Positions 15,487-22,869 of a stretch of DNA of 38,991 bases are shown here, piece by piece. The stretch's first letter is position 1. The number at the start of each line of letters is the position of its first letter. Both the position numbers and the translations under genes were made by a program. The notes beneath the pieces were generated by a model. That model was not told where the DNA came from and did not search any database. It saw nothing but the letters and a program-made list of their open reading frames with translations. The DNA is taken from NCBI GenBank assembly GCA_030616425.1, contig JAUWXJ010000002.1, positions 1 to 38,991 of the forward strand. The letters are read 5' to 3'. The stretch comes from Desulfobacterales bacterium (lineage in GTDB: Bacteria > Desulfobacterota > Desulfobacteria > Desulfobacterales > C00003060).

Positions 15487-16743
15487 ATGGTCGTGGTTCA
15501 AAGAAACATATACCGGGCTTTTCTTCTATTTGCCTGCGCCTTCACAGGTTTCATATCGGTGACAAACTCGGCCTATGCCAAGGGTACGCAGGTCAGTGCA
15601 GAGAAATGTCTAAAATGCCACCCTGATCTGCGCCAGGAAATGGCATCCAGGGGTGCCCATGCGCCTTTTAAGAGACTTGAATGTTCAAGTTGCCATAATC
15701 CTCACACCTCAAATTACGAACACCTGGTCAAAGAGCAGATCAGCAAACTGTGCAAGAACTGTCACAAGGGCAAGAAGGGGGTTTTTGGCAAAAAGTACGG
15801 CCACTCCCCATTTGAGGAAGGGGCGTGCCTGAAGTGCCACAGGCCTCATTCTTCCAAGAACCGAAAACTGTTGCTCGCTGCAGGGGGAAAACTCTGCTTT
15901 ACCTGCCATGCCAAGAAAGAAATCCTTTCAAAGAAATACAAGCACGACCCGGTGAAGAAAGGCAAGTGCCTAACCTGCCACAGTCCCCACACGTCTGACC
16001 ATGAAAGGATGCTGAAAAGGGGTCTTTCACAAGCGTGCGTCTCGTGCCATTCAATTAAGAGTAAGGCAGCCAAAGCGTCGCACAGTCATTACCCGGTGCA
16101 GGACTCGAAATGCACATCCTGCCATAACCCCCATGCATCAAGCCACAGCAATTTGATCAAGGAAAGTTCTCATAAGCCATTTGCCGAGAGGAAATGTACT
16201 CAATGTCATAATTCTGTCCGGTCACGTGATCCCTTGGGTGTGAAAGGTGAAGGCATGTCAGTCTGTGTTGCTTGCCACCCGTCAACCAAGGAGGATTTCA
16301 GGAAGGTCAATACCCACGTAGGGCAAGGTGTTTTTTGCATAAACTGCCATAGCCCGCATGCCTCAGATGAAGCCCACATGAAAAAGGCAAAAGAGACAAG
16401 AATATGCACAAGCTGTCATCGGGATACAAAAGAGCATTTAAGAGACAAGAAGAATAAGTACAAGCACCCGTCGGTTATGGAAGGAAAGTGCAGCGAGTGT
16501 CATCGTCCCCATGGGTCTAACTTCAGGCTACTTTATCCCACTGATGAAATCGGCGCCTGCGCTGAATGCCACAAAAGACACGTCTCGTTCACCCATCCCA
16601 TAGGAAAAGATGCTATTGACCCTAGGTCCAAGGGGGAGATTACGTGTGTCACATGTCACAACCTGATGGGAAGCCGTCACGATTTTGCATTGAGATTTGA
16701 TCGGAAAAAGGAATTGTGTATTCAGTGCCATAAGGGGTACTAG
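15487..16743 (+). CDS. 16-heme c-type cytochrome, periplasmic
   Basis: A 418-residue protein with a type I signal peptide (cleavage near NSAYAKG) and 16 CxxCH motifs counted by eye. It uses the same paired units as its 26-heme neighbour (for example CTSCHNPHASSH), so the two probably arose from a common array. The last part is different: CAECHKRHVSFTHPIG and CVTCHNLMG precede the final CIQCHKGY. With no lipobox it should be soluble in the periplasm, where it could pass electrons from the inner membrane to the outer-membrane conduit (inference). AGGAA precedes the start. Confidence 0.92.
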   Translation: MVVVQRNIYRAFLLFACAFTGFISVTNSAYAKGTQVSAEKCLKCHPDLRQEMASRGAHAPFKRLECSSCHNPHTSNYEHLVKEQISKLCKNCHKGKKGVFGKKYGHSPFEEGACLKCHRPHSSKNRKLLLAAGGKLCFTCHAKKEILSKKYKHDPVKKGKCLTCHSPHTSDHERMLKRGLSQACVSCHSIKSKAAKASHSHYPVQDSKCTSCHNPHASSHSNLIKESSHKPFAERKCTQCHNSVRSRDPLGVKGEGMSVCVACHPSTKEDFRKVNTHVGQGVFCINCHSPHASDEAHMKKAKETRICTSCHRDTKEHLRDKKNKYKHPSVMEGKCSECHRPHGSNFRLLYPTDEIGACAECHKRHVSFTHPIGKDAIDPRSKGEITCVTCHNLMGSRHDFALRFDRKKELCIQCHKGY

Positions 16744-16773
16744 TTTGTCATTGGCATACCCATGTCGTCAAAT

Positions 16774-16913
16774 GGTTGCGGTTACGCGGCTCGTTTAGCG
16801 CAAGCTTCACTTCGTGTCGGTGCTCGGTTTACGTCAAACGGCTTTAAAAGACGACTGAACCGATAGACGATAGCCGTAACGAGCAGCGCAACCGATAAAC
16901 GATAGCCGTTCTT
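16774..16913. repeat. intergenic repeat cluster between cytochrome and NHL genes
   Basis: The 20-mer AACCGATARACGATAGCCGT occurs twice (16858-16877 and 16890-16909, a 32-base period). GGTTGCG and GCTCGTT near 16774-16797 reappear inverted as AACGAGC and CGCAACC at about 16878-16893. The string GTTTAGCGCAAGCTTCACTT is similar to one inside the MITE at 17966-18188. It looks like a degenerate mobile palindromic element. Confidence 0.6.
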
Positions 16914-16998
16914 TCATAAACCTCAATTTGTGGCCGTGTTAAGTATATAAATACAAGATATGAGTGCGCAGAAAAATGACAGGTATATAGGGAGTATT

Positions 16999-17898
16999 AT
17001 GTCTAGAAAGATCAATTTCGTTATCCTGTTTTTGACCTTCTTCCTGATCATACCGGCAACCGCACTTTGCGCGGGAAAAGGGATTAAGCACCTTACATCG
17101 ATTACCAGAGACACGGAAACAGGCCGTTTGGGCCTGCTAGGCGGTGTCTTTTTTGATGAAAACAGGAATAGATTATATGTGACCGATACCACAAACAAAC
17201 GGATCCTCGCCTTTGATGTTGACATGAAGTTTGTGTCTGAATTCAATGCGGGCGGAGCCTTAGAGGCTCCAACCTTTCTGGTAAGAAACAGCAAAGGTCA
17301 GTTTTTTGTTGCTGAGCCAACAAAAGGTAACATTCTGTTTATTGATATTAGACAAAAGTCTGTTAAGCCAATCGATTTTTCAGGCGTTCCCAAGGCCAAC
17401 ATCATTTATCCCGGCAAGATGACCTTGGATTCGTCAGATAATCTATATATCGTTGATAAAGCCAACCAGAGGATTCTTATTTTTGATCCAGATCTACGGT
17501 TCGACAGGCAAGTCCTTGTCAAAGACGGCAAAGGCCTAAGCGATGTAAAGGTTGACTCAAGTGGTAATATTTATGCGTTAAATACAATAGGCGGATCTAT
17601 TAGCGTTTTTGACAGCCGGGGAAATCTCCTCCAAACATTTGGAAAAAAGGGCAAAGAAAAACAGGAATTCGATTTCCCCGTGAGCCTCGCCATACACCCA
17701 AAAGGGGTGATCTATGTGGTCGATCAACACAAGCATAAGGTCTTGGCCTTCAACAAAAAAGGCGAATTTCTGCTATACTTCTCAGAGTTAGGCTGGAGAG
17801 AAGGGCGCCTCCACTATCCCTCCTTTATCTGTGTAAACAAGGCTGGTAGGATCTTCATCGTCGACAGAGGGAACAGCCGCATCAGCGTTTTTGAATAA
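16999..17898 (+). CDS. secreted NHL-repeat beta-propeller protein
   Basis: The chosen start is the ATG at 16999, which has GGGAG five bases upstream and gives a clean signal peptide ending ALCAG (299 residues). An ATG 13 codons earlier is in frame but adds a charged extension. Residues about 40-298 hold about six NHL repeats, such as NRLYVTDTTNKRILAFD, NLYIVDKANQRILIFDP and VIYVVDQHKHKVLAFNK. It is the last gene of the plus-strand block and resembles the propeller of the protein at 3451. A role in docking the extracellular cytochrome or partner surfaces is inference. Confidence 0.82.
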   Translation: MSRKINFVILFLTFFLIIPATALCAGKGIKHLTSITRDTETGRLGLLGGVFFDENRNRLYVTDTTNKRILAFDVDMKFVSEFNAGGALEAPTFLVRNSKGQFFVAEPTKGNILFIDIRQKSVKPIDFSGVPKANIIYPGKMTLDSSDNLYIVDKANQRILIFDPDLRFDRQVLVKDGKGLSDVKVDSSGNIYALNTIGGSISVFDSRGNLLQTFGKKGKEKQEFDFPVSLAIHPKGVIYVVDQHKHKVLAFNKKGEFLLYFSELGWREGRLHYPSFICVNKAGRIFIVDRGNSRISVFE

Positions 17899-17965
17899 GA
17901 TCGGCTGATCTGTTCTGCCTCCTTTCCGTTGTGCAAACTGCTCGCAAGGCCATGCCATAGGCACA

Positions 17966-18188
17966 AGACCTTTGCATAACTCCTTTGATCGGCCTTTATG
18001 AACTTTTTGGGGCACCCATCCGGGCGAAGCGAACGGCCCACGCCAGTGGGCAAATTCCAAACTGTTTGAGGCGGCCCTTGGGCCGAGTTTAGCGCAGAGC
18101 TTCACTACGTGCTGGGATTTAGTGAGCAAGTCCGTGGATGGGTCAAAAAGTTCATACGAAAGGTAAAAAGGGGGTTATGCAAAGGTCT
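17966..18188. mobile_element. MITE-like element with 15-bp perfect terminal inverted repeats
   Basis: AGACCTTTGCATAAC at 17966-17980 is the exact reverse complement of 18174-18188. A second inner pair, ATGAACTTTTTG near 17998-18009 and its complement near 18144-18155, with CCCATCC/GGATGGG, extends the symmetry. The 223-base interior has no gene. It ends 17 bases downstream of the tupC stop. I see no clear target-site duplication. This fills the gap between the NHL gene and tupC. Confidence 0.75.
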
Positions 18189-18205
18189 CGGCGCATCGTG
18201 GGCAC

Positions 18206-19213
18206 TTACATGACTTCTATGCCCTCAGGGGGGCAAACCAGGGCCACCTGTTCTCCTGTCAGGATCGGGGCCTGTTTGTACTCTTCTTGCCCAAGGAGGA
18301 CGCTGACAGGAATCCCGATATCTATAAGGGCTCTCACGTCGCCCCCTTCGTCAGTAAGCTGCATCACCCGGCCGACGAATCTGTGATCTCCAGCAGGGTT
18401 ATCCATGGCTGGAAAGACTTTGATCATCCTGGGATCGATCGATACTTTCACATATCCGCTTTTATCGGTCCTCACCGCAAGCCTTACCTTGTTATGAATC
18501 AAGCAATACGTATCCCCATCGACATCTGTCCTGATGAGTCCGCTGAAAATATTCTCATAAATGGATGAGGCAGGCTTTCCGTTAAAGAGAAAGATGATAC
18601 AATCAGAGAGCCTGGCCGCCTGTATCCTGTCGTGGGTAGTAAATATAACTGAAATCCCTTTTTGAATGTTGATATCCCTTAGTATGCCTTCAATGGCGAC
18701 CTGGTTTTCAATATCCACACTGGAGGTCGGCTCATCGAATTAAATCACCCTGGGAGAGCAGGCAAGGGCTCGGGCAATGGCTATTCTCTGAGTCTCTCCA
18801 CCTGAGAGCTTATGGGCGCTCGCATCAGCAAAATCACGCATTGCTACTAAATCAAGCACTTCCAGGATGATTCTTTTTCTGCGCTTTTTTGGAACCTTCC
18901 TGACTTTCAGCCCGAACTCCACATTCTTATACGCGCTTGTGGTAAACAGAATCGGCTGCTGTTCAACCATGACCACTTCCCTTCTCAGCTCTTGAAGAAG
19001 AGTCTCTGAGAAACCGACTTTTCTCGAGTCATAAACGATTTCGCCTGTGGTGGGCCGCAGCAAAAAACTCAGGGTTTCCAGCAGGGTTGTCTTGCCCGAC
19101 CCGTTTGGGCCGAGGAGGCCGCATACCTTCCCCTTTTCGAGACAAAGTTCTGAGATGTCCAGAACCTTGCGGTTTCCATAGATCTTGGTAAGATTCTTGA
19201 CCTCGAAAAGCAT
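18206..19213 (-). pseudogene. tupC: tungstate ABC transporter ATPase TupC, interrupted by in-frame stop
   Basis: The frame runs from the ATG at 19213 and encodes an ABC ATPase with Walker A GPNGSGKTT (residues 35-43) and signature LSGGETQR (136-143). It stops at TAA (18740-18742) in the Walker B strand, where the line reads RVI-stop-FDEPTSS. Beyond the stop the same frame continues without shift: the ATPase remainder (SVDIENQ, TTHDRIQAARLSD), then a TOBE-like C-terminal domain to 18206. A single base (TTA leucine to TAA) explains the break. It may be a real recent nonsense mutation, a sequencing error, or a read-through codon. Its start overlaps the tupB stop (TAATG). If real, tungstate uptake would be compromised unless another ATPase substitutes. 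Confidence 0.88.
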
Positions 19214-19908
19214 TAGACGCGGGTTCTCCCTTGTAAGTAATTGAAAAACAGATTCAGTGCAAAGCTTATGGACAGAAGGATCAAGCCTAAGGCTACAGCC
19301 AAAGCAAATTCTCCTTTATCGTACTCCAAAGCCATGGCTGTTGTCATGGTCCGGGTAAACCCCTTAGCGTTGCCACCCAGCATCATGCTGATCCCCACTT
19401 CCGCAATAACACGCCCAAAGGATGCGATGATTGCGGCCAAGATGCCAAACCTTGCCTCCCGAAAGATTACAACTGCTGTTTGCAATGTGGTGGCCCCCAA
19501 GGTCATGGCACTCTTTCTGTAACGGTCATCAATGCGGCTGATAGCCGCAATGGTAAAGGTAGTGACAATCGGAACTATGAGTATCACCTGCCCGATGACG
19601 ATCGCCTTTTGCGTGTAAAGAAGGTCTAGAGGGCCAAAGATCCCCCTCCTTGAAATAAATGCGTAGACAAACAGACCGATGGCGACTGTGGGAAGGGCCA
19701 GGAGGGTATTGAGGATGGTGATCGTGATTCTCTTGCCGGGAAACTCTCTAAAGGCTATTGCAAAACCAGCCGGGATGCCAATGAGGCTCGCGATCAGGGT
19801 TGAGGAAGAACTCACCTTCAAAGAGACCAGGACGATCGTACACAGCTCTGCATCTAAGGATTTCAAGAGCAGAATGGCCGAAACAAAACTGTCAAAAAGA
19901 AAGTCCAT
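19213..19908 (-). CDS. tupB: tungstate ABC transporter permease TupB
   Basis: A 231-residue binding-protein-dependent permease with about five to six membrane spans. The cytoplasmic loop contains the EAA-type region around YRKSAMTLGATTLQTA, and later EVGISMMLGGNAKG is characteristic of TupB/WtpB-like permeases. It pairs with TupA and TupC to import tungstate. Its stop overlaps the start of tupC. A gap of about 120 bases separates it from tupA upstream. Confidence 0.9.
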   Translation of the reverse strand: MDFLFDSFVSAILLLKSLDAELCTIVLVSLKVSSSSTLIASLIGIPAGFAIAFREFPGKRITITILNTLLALPTVAIGLFVYAFISRRGIFGPLDLLYTQKAIVIGQVILIVPIVTTFTIAAISRIDDRYRKSAMTLGATTLQTAVVIFREARFGILAAIIASFGRVIAEVGISMMLGGNAKGFTRTMTTAMALEYDKGEFALAVALGLILLSISFALNLFFNYLQGRTRV

Positions 19909-20030
19909 TGGGGTCAGTAGTCACTAGTCATTGGTCAATAACGGAGTCTAAGGTGTGATAATCCACCATATGGGGCAAGGAAAATCGCTGAACATAGGCA
20001 TCCAGCCATTTCCACACACACTAATTGTCA

Positions 20031-20954
20031 CTATTTTCCACCTGGGATTGCGTCGGGGTAAAAGAGCTGCTTTCCAAGGAGCTTATAATTGGCAATCAAG
20101 ACCTGGCCCCTTGGCGATACAAGCCACCTAGCAAATCGGTCTGCTAAGTCGAATTTCACGTGAGGGTATTTTCTGGGATTCACTGGAATCACACCATAGG
20201 GATTATGTAACATCTCATCACCTTCGCAAAGTATTTCCAGGTCCAGACCTTTCCTCCTGCCGAATTTGTACTTGATATATGTACCGCGATCCGAAAGTGT
20301 ATAAGCCCTTTTTTCATCTGCATAGGTTATCGTCTTGCCCATCCCTTGGCCAATGGAAAGATACCACTCCCCCAGCCCTATGGGGTTGTTGAAGGTGAGT
20401 TGGGTCTCTCTCCCCTTTTTTACCAAGGTCGTAGTCTCGGCAACCAACTGGAGCCCGGTAGCCCCCCAGAGCCCTTGCTCTTTGGTGTGGGTACCGCTGT
20501 CATCACCACGAGAGATGAATTTCGTCCCCGCTATAGCAATCTTTTTTAGGGCAGCGGCAGCATCCTCCATGCCCCTTATGCCAGCAGGATCACTCGACGG
20601 ACCGAGGATCACAAAATCATTGTGCATGACCGCATACCGCTTTGTCCCGTGGCCCTCGGCCACAAACTTTTCTTCCCGGGCTTTTGCATGAACGAATATC
20701 AGGTCCACATTTCCATCCATGCCGTCGTTGATGGCAGCACCGGTCCCTTTCGCGAATACCTTGACCTCTATCCCGGTATCGTTGGTGAATTCAGGAAGAA
20801 GCACATCCAGAAGGCCTGATGCCTGTGTGCTGGTCGTTGTAGAGACCTTGATCACTTTTTCTGCCCCAAGGCTAACAACAGGTATCACCACAACCCCCAA
20901 CACCCCACCCAGTAATGCAGCTATGAGCTTTCTCGTATTACCCGTGTCTTTCAA
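20031..20954 (-). CDS. tupA: tungstate-binding periplasmic protein TupA
   Basis: The protein has the TupA hallmark STTTSTQASGLLD just after a signal peptide, then the binding-protein core with SRGDDSGTHTKE and GMGKTITYADEKRAYTLSD. I place the start at a TTG at 20954 because GGAGAAAG lies seven bases upstream and the signal peptide then begins correctly (307 residues). The open frame extends about 53 codons further upstream, but that part has no signal-like features. It is first in the tupABC operon. Specificity for tungstate over molybdate follows the family, not a test here. Confidence 0.9.
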   Translation of the reverse strand: MKDTGNTRKLIAALLGGVLGVVVIPVVSLGAEKVIKVSTTTSTQASGLLDVLLPEFTNDTGIEVKVFAKGTGAAINDGMDGNVDLIFVHAKAREEKFVAEGHGTKRYAVMHNDFVILGPSSDPAGIRGMEDAAAALKKIAIAGTKFISRGDDSGTHTKEQGLWGATGLQLVAETTTLVKKGRETQLTFNNPIGLGEWYLSIGQGMGKTITYADEKRAYTLSDRGTYIKYKFGRRKGLDLEILCEGDEMLHNPYGVIPVNPRKYPHVKFDLADRFARWLVSPRGQVLIANYKLLGKQLFYPDAIPGGK

Positions 20955-21067
20955 AAAAATTCTTTCTCCAAGAAAAGAGTTGTTCACAAAGGCAGACTGC
21001 GCATTGGTTCGTGCACACCCCCAACAATACCTCAGGGCCTGACTAGCAGCGCCTTCCGTAACCAGGC

Positions 21068-21083
21068 ATGTCGATGTCGACAT
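21068..21083. promoter_or_regulatory. palindrome upstream of tupA (candidate operator)
   Basis: ATGTCGATGTCGACAT is an inverted repeat with 7-bp arms and a 2-base spacer, about 115 bases before the tupA start. Its place fits an operator for a tungstate-responsive regulator, but none is encoded here and the motif was not matched to a known one. Confidence 0.4.
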
Positions 21084-21156
21084 ATATGCCGAAGCGGACA
21101 TAATGTCAACCAAAAAAATTTTCTGTTCCGTTGTTTCATGTAATGTACATTGACCG

Positions 21157-21188
21157 CGAAATCAAAGCTATCCGAAATCAAAGCTATC
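21157..21188. repeat. perfect 16-bp tandem duplication
   Basis: CGAAATCAAAGCTATC occurs twice head to tail with no mismatch, in the spacer between tupA and the J-domain gene. The remainder of this spacer (20955-21340) holds the candidate operator and some broken coding-like sequence, but no gene that I can support. Confidence 0.85.
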
Positions 21189-21340
21189 ATAGATTCTCAA
21201 TATGAAGTGCCCAAGGAAATCCTCACCAGGCACGGGAAGGTCCTGATGAAGGAGCTGCCCTTGTCCTAAAAGAAGAGAATGTTGAAGGAGGCCAACTCAA
21301 GAAGCTACTTGAAACCGATGACGGGGCTTGGCAATCTTCC

Positions 21341-22093
21341 TTATGCAGGAGGCACCCACCTTTTTCTTGAGGCGTCGTAGCACCAGCTATCCGGAAGAGC
21401 TGTTCTGGAATGGAATCTGGGATTTTCGGCCCAGCTGAGAAGTTGCGCATGGGCCTCATTGATCTCGATAAACTTGTTGCTCGAATCGCCTTTGTCGGGA
21501 TGAAACCGCTTTGCCTTGCTTCTATAAGCCGATTTAAGACACCGCATACCATCTTTGGACAGAATTTGATCCTTGGTCAGCTCAAGAAGCTTAAGCGCGT
21601 TCTTCTGTTTGTGGTTCAACTGTGGCGTCTTCTTTGAAATAGGGACGATTCTGCTCACAGGAATGTCTCTTCGCAATGCCTTGTCCAACAAATGTTGCGA
21701 TGCCCACCACCTTGAACCGGTTTCTCCCTCTCTCTTGTACCACTCGCGTCCTGCCTGCTTAATCATATCTAGAAGGTCTTCGGCCACTTTTTTATGTTCG
21801 CCCCTCTGCCAGACAAACCTCGATATAATATTTGCACCCACGGGGAGTATGTCTAGGATGAGGTTCTTTTCCGTGTAGGAAAATGCAGCATAACGTGCAC
21901 GCAAAGTCTGAACCAATCCTGTAGCGATATAAAGAGCAAACTCAAGCCTTGTTCTGCACTTGTCACTGCAGTAGCGCCGCCTTTGCTTTGGAAGCTCGCT
22001 TTCCCCGCAGGCAAGACAAAGCTTTTTTCCCTCATTTGCACACGCTACGGGTTGACACTGCTGTGATCTCATATGTGAACTGTCAACGGTCAC
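21341..22093 (-). CDS. zinc-finger and C-terminal J-domain protein
   Basis: The 250-residue protein has an N-terminal zinc-binding motif with C26, C29, C42 and C46 (CLAC and YCSDKC), a helical middle, and a C-terminal J-domain-like helix pair with the invariant HPDK at 198-201 (KRFHPDKGDSSNKFIEINEAH, given here as position only beyond the first residues). J-domains stimulate the ATPase of DnaK. This is not DnaJ itself: the order is reversed and there is no Gly/Phe region. The start is a GTG (22093) or an ATG seven codons later; neither has a clear ribosome site. Function and substrate are unknown. It follows the PyrE-like remnant on the same strand. Confidence 0.7.
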   Translation of the reverse strand: MTVDSSHMRSQQCQPVACANEGKKLCLACGESELPKQRRRYCSDKCRTRLEFALYIATGLVQTLRARYAAFSYTEKNLILDILPVGANIISRFVWQRGEHKKVAEDLLDMIKQAGREWYKREGETGSRWWASQHLLDKALRRDIPVSRIVPISKKTPQLNHKQKNALKLLELTKDQILSKDGMRCLKSAYRSKAKRFHPDKGDSSNKFIEINEAHAQLLSWAENPRFHSRTALPDSWCYDASRKRWVPPA

Positions 22094-22111
22094 TGTGATA
22101 CTGCTTTAGGC

Positions 22112-22261
22112 TTATTTACAAACAAGTTGCATTGGGCTGGCCCATCCTGTCAAATCAAATCCCTGCAAGTATCTAATGCGGCGTGAGGCCAGTTTATAAA
22201 TCGGTTCTTTGCTGTACATAAACGGCCTTTCGTAAAGCATATTTATAAGCTCTTCCTTCAT
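22112..22261 (-). pseudogene. PyrE-like N-terminal remnant (orotate phosphoribosyltransferase)
   Basis: A 49-residue frame with a good ribosome site (AGGGGG) starts MKEELINMLYERPFMYSKEP, followed by IYKLASRR. This closely recalls the N-terminus of orotate phosphoribosyltransferase (KLASGR is the usual motif). After about residue 28 the resemblance is lost and a stop follows, with no catalytic region. It is either a truncated remnant or an unrelated small protein with chance similarity. The reading frame is open about 29 codons further upstream without a clear start. Confidence 0.4.
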
Positions 22262-22442
22262 GGTGGCCCCCCTGCTTTCAAGTGAACCAGCCGCATTGAG
22301 CCAGAGACGCATCATGGCGCGCAGATAGAGAGAACGAACGCCCCTCATCTACAAGAACCCTTTTTGTTGAGATCAATACAATTCGCATAGATATGTGTTG
22401 AAATTGTCTGGCTATGATATTAAACAAAAGAGTTTAATGAAG

Positions 22443-22495
22443 AAAAAAACCTCCACTGAACTGGAAGAAGCCCTAGTTTGCTTGTCCAGTGGAGG
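22443..22495 (-). terminator. rho-independent terminator, minus strand, without an obvious gene
   Basis: CCTCCACTG (22450-22458) pairs with CAGTGGAGG (22487-22495), extended by CCAG/CTGG-type inner pairing, and is followed on the minus strand by a run of seven T (plus-strand A at 22443-22449). No convincing minus-strand gene lies between it and the TolC-family gene, so it may end a small RNA or a leader transcript. Confidence 0.6.
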
Positions 22496-22579
22496 CCCTT
22501 TGAGCAAAGAAAACCGTAGCCGGCACCCCTTGCCTGCATTCCCATATATCAAGGCCATCCCAGTCGGTCAATAGTAAAC

Positions 22580-22761
22580 TTACTAAGGGGAGCATAATAT
22601 TGTTTGCAATAAATAGTGCTTTCACCCCCAAGGGGGATCTCTTTTTGAGTCAGCTCAAATCTCATCCTGCTCCTTGGCGGCAGAATGCGGGGCTATCAGA
22701 TGCCGGGCTGTTTTGGTAACAGACTGTTTCAATGTAAACTATTATATGCTCCCCTTAGTAA
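22580..22761. mobile_element. MITE-like repeat copy 1, 17-bp terminal inverted repeats
   Basis: TTACTAAGGGGAGCATA at 22580-22596 is exactly complementary to 22745-22761, enclosing 182 bases without a gene. The stretch 22689-22744 reappears in reverse orientation at about 38802-38856, and the core 22625-22657 (CCCCCAAGGGGGATCTC and on) reappears at 38851-38884 in the same orientation. Together with the terminator at 22443 this accounts for the gap from 22349 to 22869. Confidence 0.75.
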
Positions 22762-22869
22762 ATGGGGTTTTCTGGTCTCTCTGGAACAAGCAAAGACACC
22801 AATATTGGCAGATGAATTCTTGAACTCCCTATAGACCGCTGGCACTTTAATAGAGGAGGTAACTAGGCT

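Noticed and set aside
16774..16913. Possible CRISPR array from the 20-mer repeated at a 32-base period
   Set aside because: Only two copies, a 12-base spacer, surrounding inverted symmetry and no cas genes; a repeat element is the better reading.
18740..18742. Frameshift as the cause of the tupC break
   Set aside because: The frame is identical on both sides of the TAA, so only a substitution is needed.
22349..22869. Open frame 22729-23037 on the minus strand
   Set aside because: Overlaps the TolC gene start and the MITE; no protein features.
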